Positions 38,623 to 64,000 of a DNA stretch of 64,000 nt are shown in pieces. The DNA is from Megaleporinus macrocephalus (Eukaryota > Chordata > Actinopteri > Characiformes > Anostomidae): the NCBI GenBank assembly GCA_021613375.1, contig CM038718.1:42951666-43015665 (forward strand), written 5' to 3'. Within the stretch, counting starts at the first letter, position 1; every line of letters starts with the position of its first letter. A program made the position numbers and the translations under genes. The notes below the pieces were generated by a model. The model did not search any database, was not told the DNA's origin, and saw nothing but the letters and a program-made list of their open reading frames with translations.

Positions 38623-38653
<31 letters not shown>

Positions 38654-38815
38654 TAATTATATTTTTGCAATAAGTCAATATCAGGTTTTTTGTTTGAGTA
38701 TATTATATTATTAATTTGTTTATAATTATATTTTTGCAGTTGGCTGATATCAGTTTTTTTTCTGGTTTGACTATTTATATTTAAATATTTATTTATTTAT
38801 TTTATTTTATATTTT
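38215..38815. repeat. AT-rich tandem repeat upstream of l3mbtl1
   Basis: About seven imperfect copies, 70-130 bp each, of ATTATATTTTTGCAGGAAGT then TGATATCAGTTTTTT and a TTTA-rich spacer of variable length. It ends in a G run (38824-38833) right before the l3mbtl1 promoter. Confidence 0.88.
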
Positions 38816-38844
38816 GGGCTTTGGGGGGGGGGGTTCTGTGCGCC

Positions 38845-38902
38845 ACATCGTTTGACAGGCGCATGCGCAGTGCCGCTCGGTGAGAAGCAGGTCGGAGCGC
38901 TG
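38845..38902 (+). promoter_or_regulatory. l3mbtl1: l3mbtl1 promoter and non-coding first exon
   Basis: A short CpG-rich island in AT-rich DNA. GCGCATGCGC at 38859-38868 is a perfect palindromic NRF1-type site. GGAGCGCTG|GTAAGA at 38902/38903 is a strong donor, so a 5' UTR exon probably ends at 38902 and joins the exon at 39931. The transcription start is inferred to lie just after the NRF1 site. Confidence 0.6.
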
Positions 38903-39930
38903 GTAAGAATAAATTGATTTATGTTCTCGACTCCGTGATTTCAGTGTTCATATCATACAGAGAGGATTAAAACATAAACTCACGGCATCTTTTCTTTACC
39001 ATGTGGGTGGGAGAAGAAAAAAGAAAAAACACGACGGTTGAAGGTTCGGCTCGCGGTGCCGCTCGGTTCGTTTATTAACGTCTGAATGGGAGATAATTAG
39101 CCAACAGGCTAACGTTTCTATGGAAATGTAAATATGGTCCAACGGTCGGTTCGGGATTTATAGGTAAACGCTAACAAACGGCAAGGAGGCTCTGTTTTTT
39201 CTCAGGTGCCAGTCGCAGTAGAGCTCAGTTCGGATGAAATGGCATCTGGCTTTCGTTCAGAGAGCAATAAATGAGGGATGTGTTGAAGAGTTCACCTCAG
39301 TTTACTTCATAAAAACCCCCCGTTATATGTGAGTCCGCCATTTCGCAGCGTTCCTGCAATGAAATGAGAGCAGAGCTGCTGCTGTGAGCGAGAAAACGAC
39401 ACTTGACTCAGAATAAATCGCTCCTGAATGGCACAAATGAGCCGTATTAACCCATTTATAACGCTGCATATCAATAAATCACCACCACTGACCCTTATTT
39501 GCCTGATTCCGGATCAGCTCATGAGCCCAATGCTGAGAGAGCTGGTGTTTGAGGGGGTCTGCTGAATACAAGGCTTCATGGAAACAAATGGGTTCCTGCT
39601 TTATTGGGATGAGTGTAAATATATTCCTCACTGTTTTAGACTAATCCAAGCCTTGTGAGTTCCCATGTTAAGAGAACTGTGTCTGAAATGAAGAGAAAGG
39701 TGTAGCTTTAGGTCCTCTTGCATAACTGACCTGCATGGAGAAGGACAGGGCCAGGTTTTGGGAAGAATTGTCAATATAACCATACTGGAAAAAAATAAAT
39801 AAATAAATAAACCCTTCTTAAGAATGATCTTCAGTACAAAGAGCTGTCTTTTGATGTCTCTCTCTCTCTCTCTTTCGCTTCCTCCCTCCCTCTCTCTCTC
39901 ACTATCCTCCCTTTCAAATGTGGCTTTGAG
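38903..39930. other. l3mbtl1 intron 1
   Basis: Mostly unique sequence with no exon. A CT-rich tract (39857-39915) forms the polypyrimidine tract of the next exon. Confidence 0.5.
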
Positions 39931-39939
39931 CGTCTTGTC

Positions 39940-63606
<23,667 letters not shown>

Positions 63607-64000
63607 GTGCGTAGCCTCTGCAACAACAGACACCTGAATCACACTGCAGTAGAAAGTACTGAGTAGCCAATATAGGTCACAGACCTACTTTGTATCCAAA
63701 GGCCACATACCAAAATTAGTATCTGAAAGCCTGTGAGCTTTGAATAGAATTAATTTGAATGATTTCTTCTCAGTTTTCCTTAAAAAATAATAAAATAAAT
63801 TATCTTTGCAAAACTGTACCTGTTTTTGTACCTTTTTAACATTCAAAATCACGTATAAATTGCAGTGGTGGTGAATGTAATCAGCCCTGCCTACAACACA
63901 GATAGAGACACTTTATTTACCATCCAAAAGCACCAGTGGATCTACACATTTTCACTAGTTTTGTAATGTAATGTTGATAAAATGGTGGTAAATAGCTTAA

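Overview
The window is vertebrate nuclear DNA, almost certainly from a teleost fish. It holds long introns with GT-AG borders, fish-type tRNA-derived SINEs, fish L1 and Tc1 relics, hAT/Harbinger-like MITEs and very large minisatellites. There are no prokaryotic operons, CRISPR arrays, rRNA or tRNA genes. The species cannot be fixed by eye; an ostariophysan (characin or catfish-like) source is only a guess.

Three genes lie head to tail on the + strand. (1) arl6ip5 (PRA1-family protein 3, JWA) is complete in three exons (2405-2583, 6375-6592, 14583-14758; 190 aa). (2) srsf6 (SR splicing factor 6, SRp55) is complete in six coding exons (20798-20904, 24973-25133, 28131-28246, 30812-31014, 32456-32533, 35224-35632; 357 aa). 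A candidate poison exon lies in its intron 2 at about 27455-27676. (3) l3mbtl1 (MBT-domain chromatin reader) has a likely non-coding first exon near 38870-38902 and thirteen coding exons from 39940 to 63606. It runs off the right edge inside the third MBT repeat; 519 codons are visible.

Most of the sequence is repeat. Intron 1 of arl6ip5 is a diverged ~170-bp satellite built on the palindrome GGTTCTATATAGAACC. Intron 2 is a 6.6-kb array of about 123 copies of a 54-bp unit. The arl6ip5-srsf6 interval is a nest of MITEs. Each srsf6 intron carries its own elements: a 41-bp minisatellite and a local duplication in intron 1, MITEs in introns 2 and 3, a 1.3-kb element with a 5-bp target duplication in intron 4, and a 2.5-kb hAT-like element containing a 45-bp minisatellite in intron 5. 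The l3mbtl1 introns hold an L1 tail inside a hAT-like element, several SINEs, an inverted MITE pair, a nested transposon stack, a 1.9-kb polypyrimidine minisatellite and a Tc1 transposase relic.

srsf6 and l3mbtl1 are also neighbours on human chromosome 20q, which supports both identities; arl6ip5 is on another chromosome in human. The genes do not form a pathway: ER membrane trafficking, splicing and chromatin compaction respectively. No new multi-gene system is evident. The most informative items are the srsf6 poison-exon candidate, two partial duplications that copy an exon's 5' edge with its acceptor region, the forkhead-motif-rich 54-bp array, and repeated minisatellite birth inside transposon arms.
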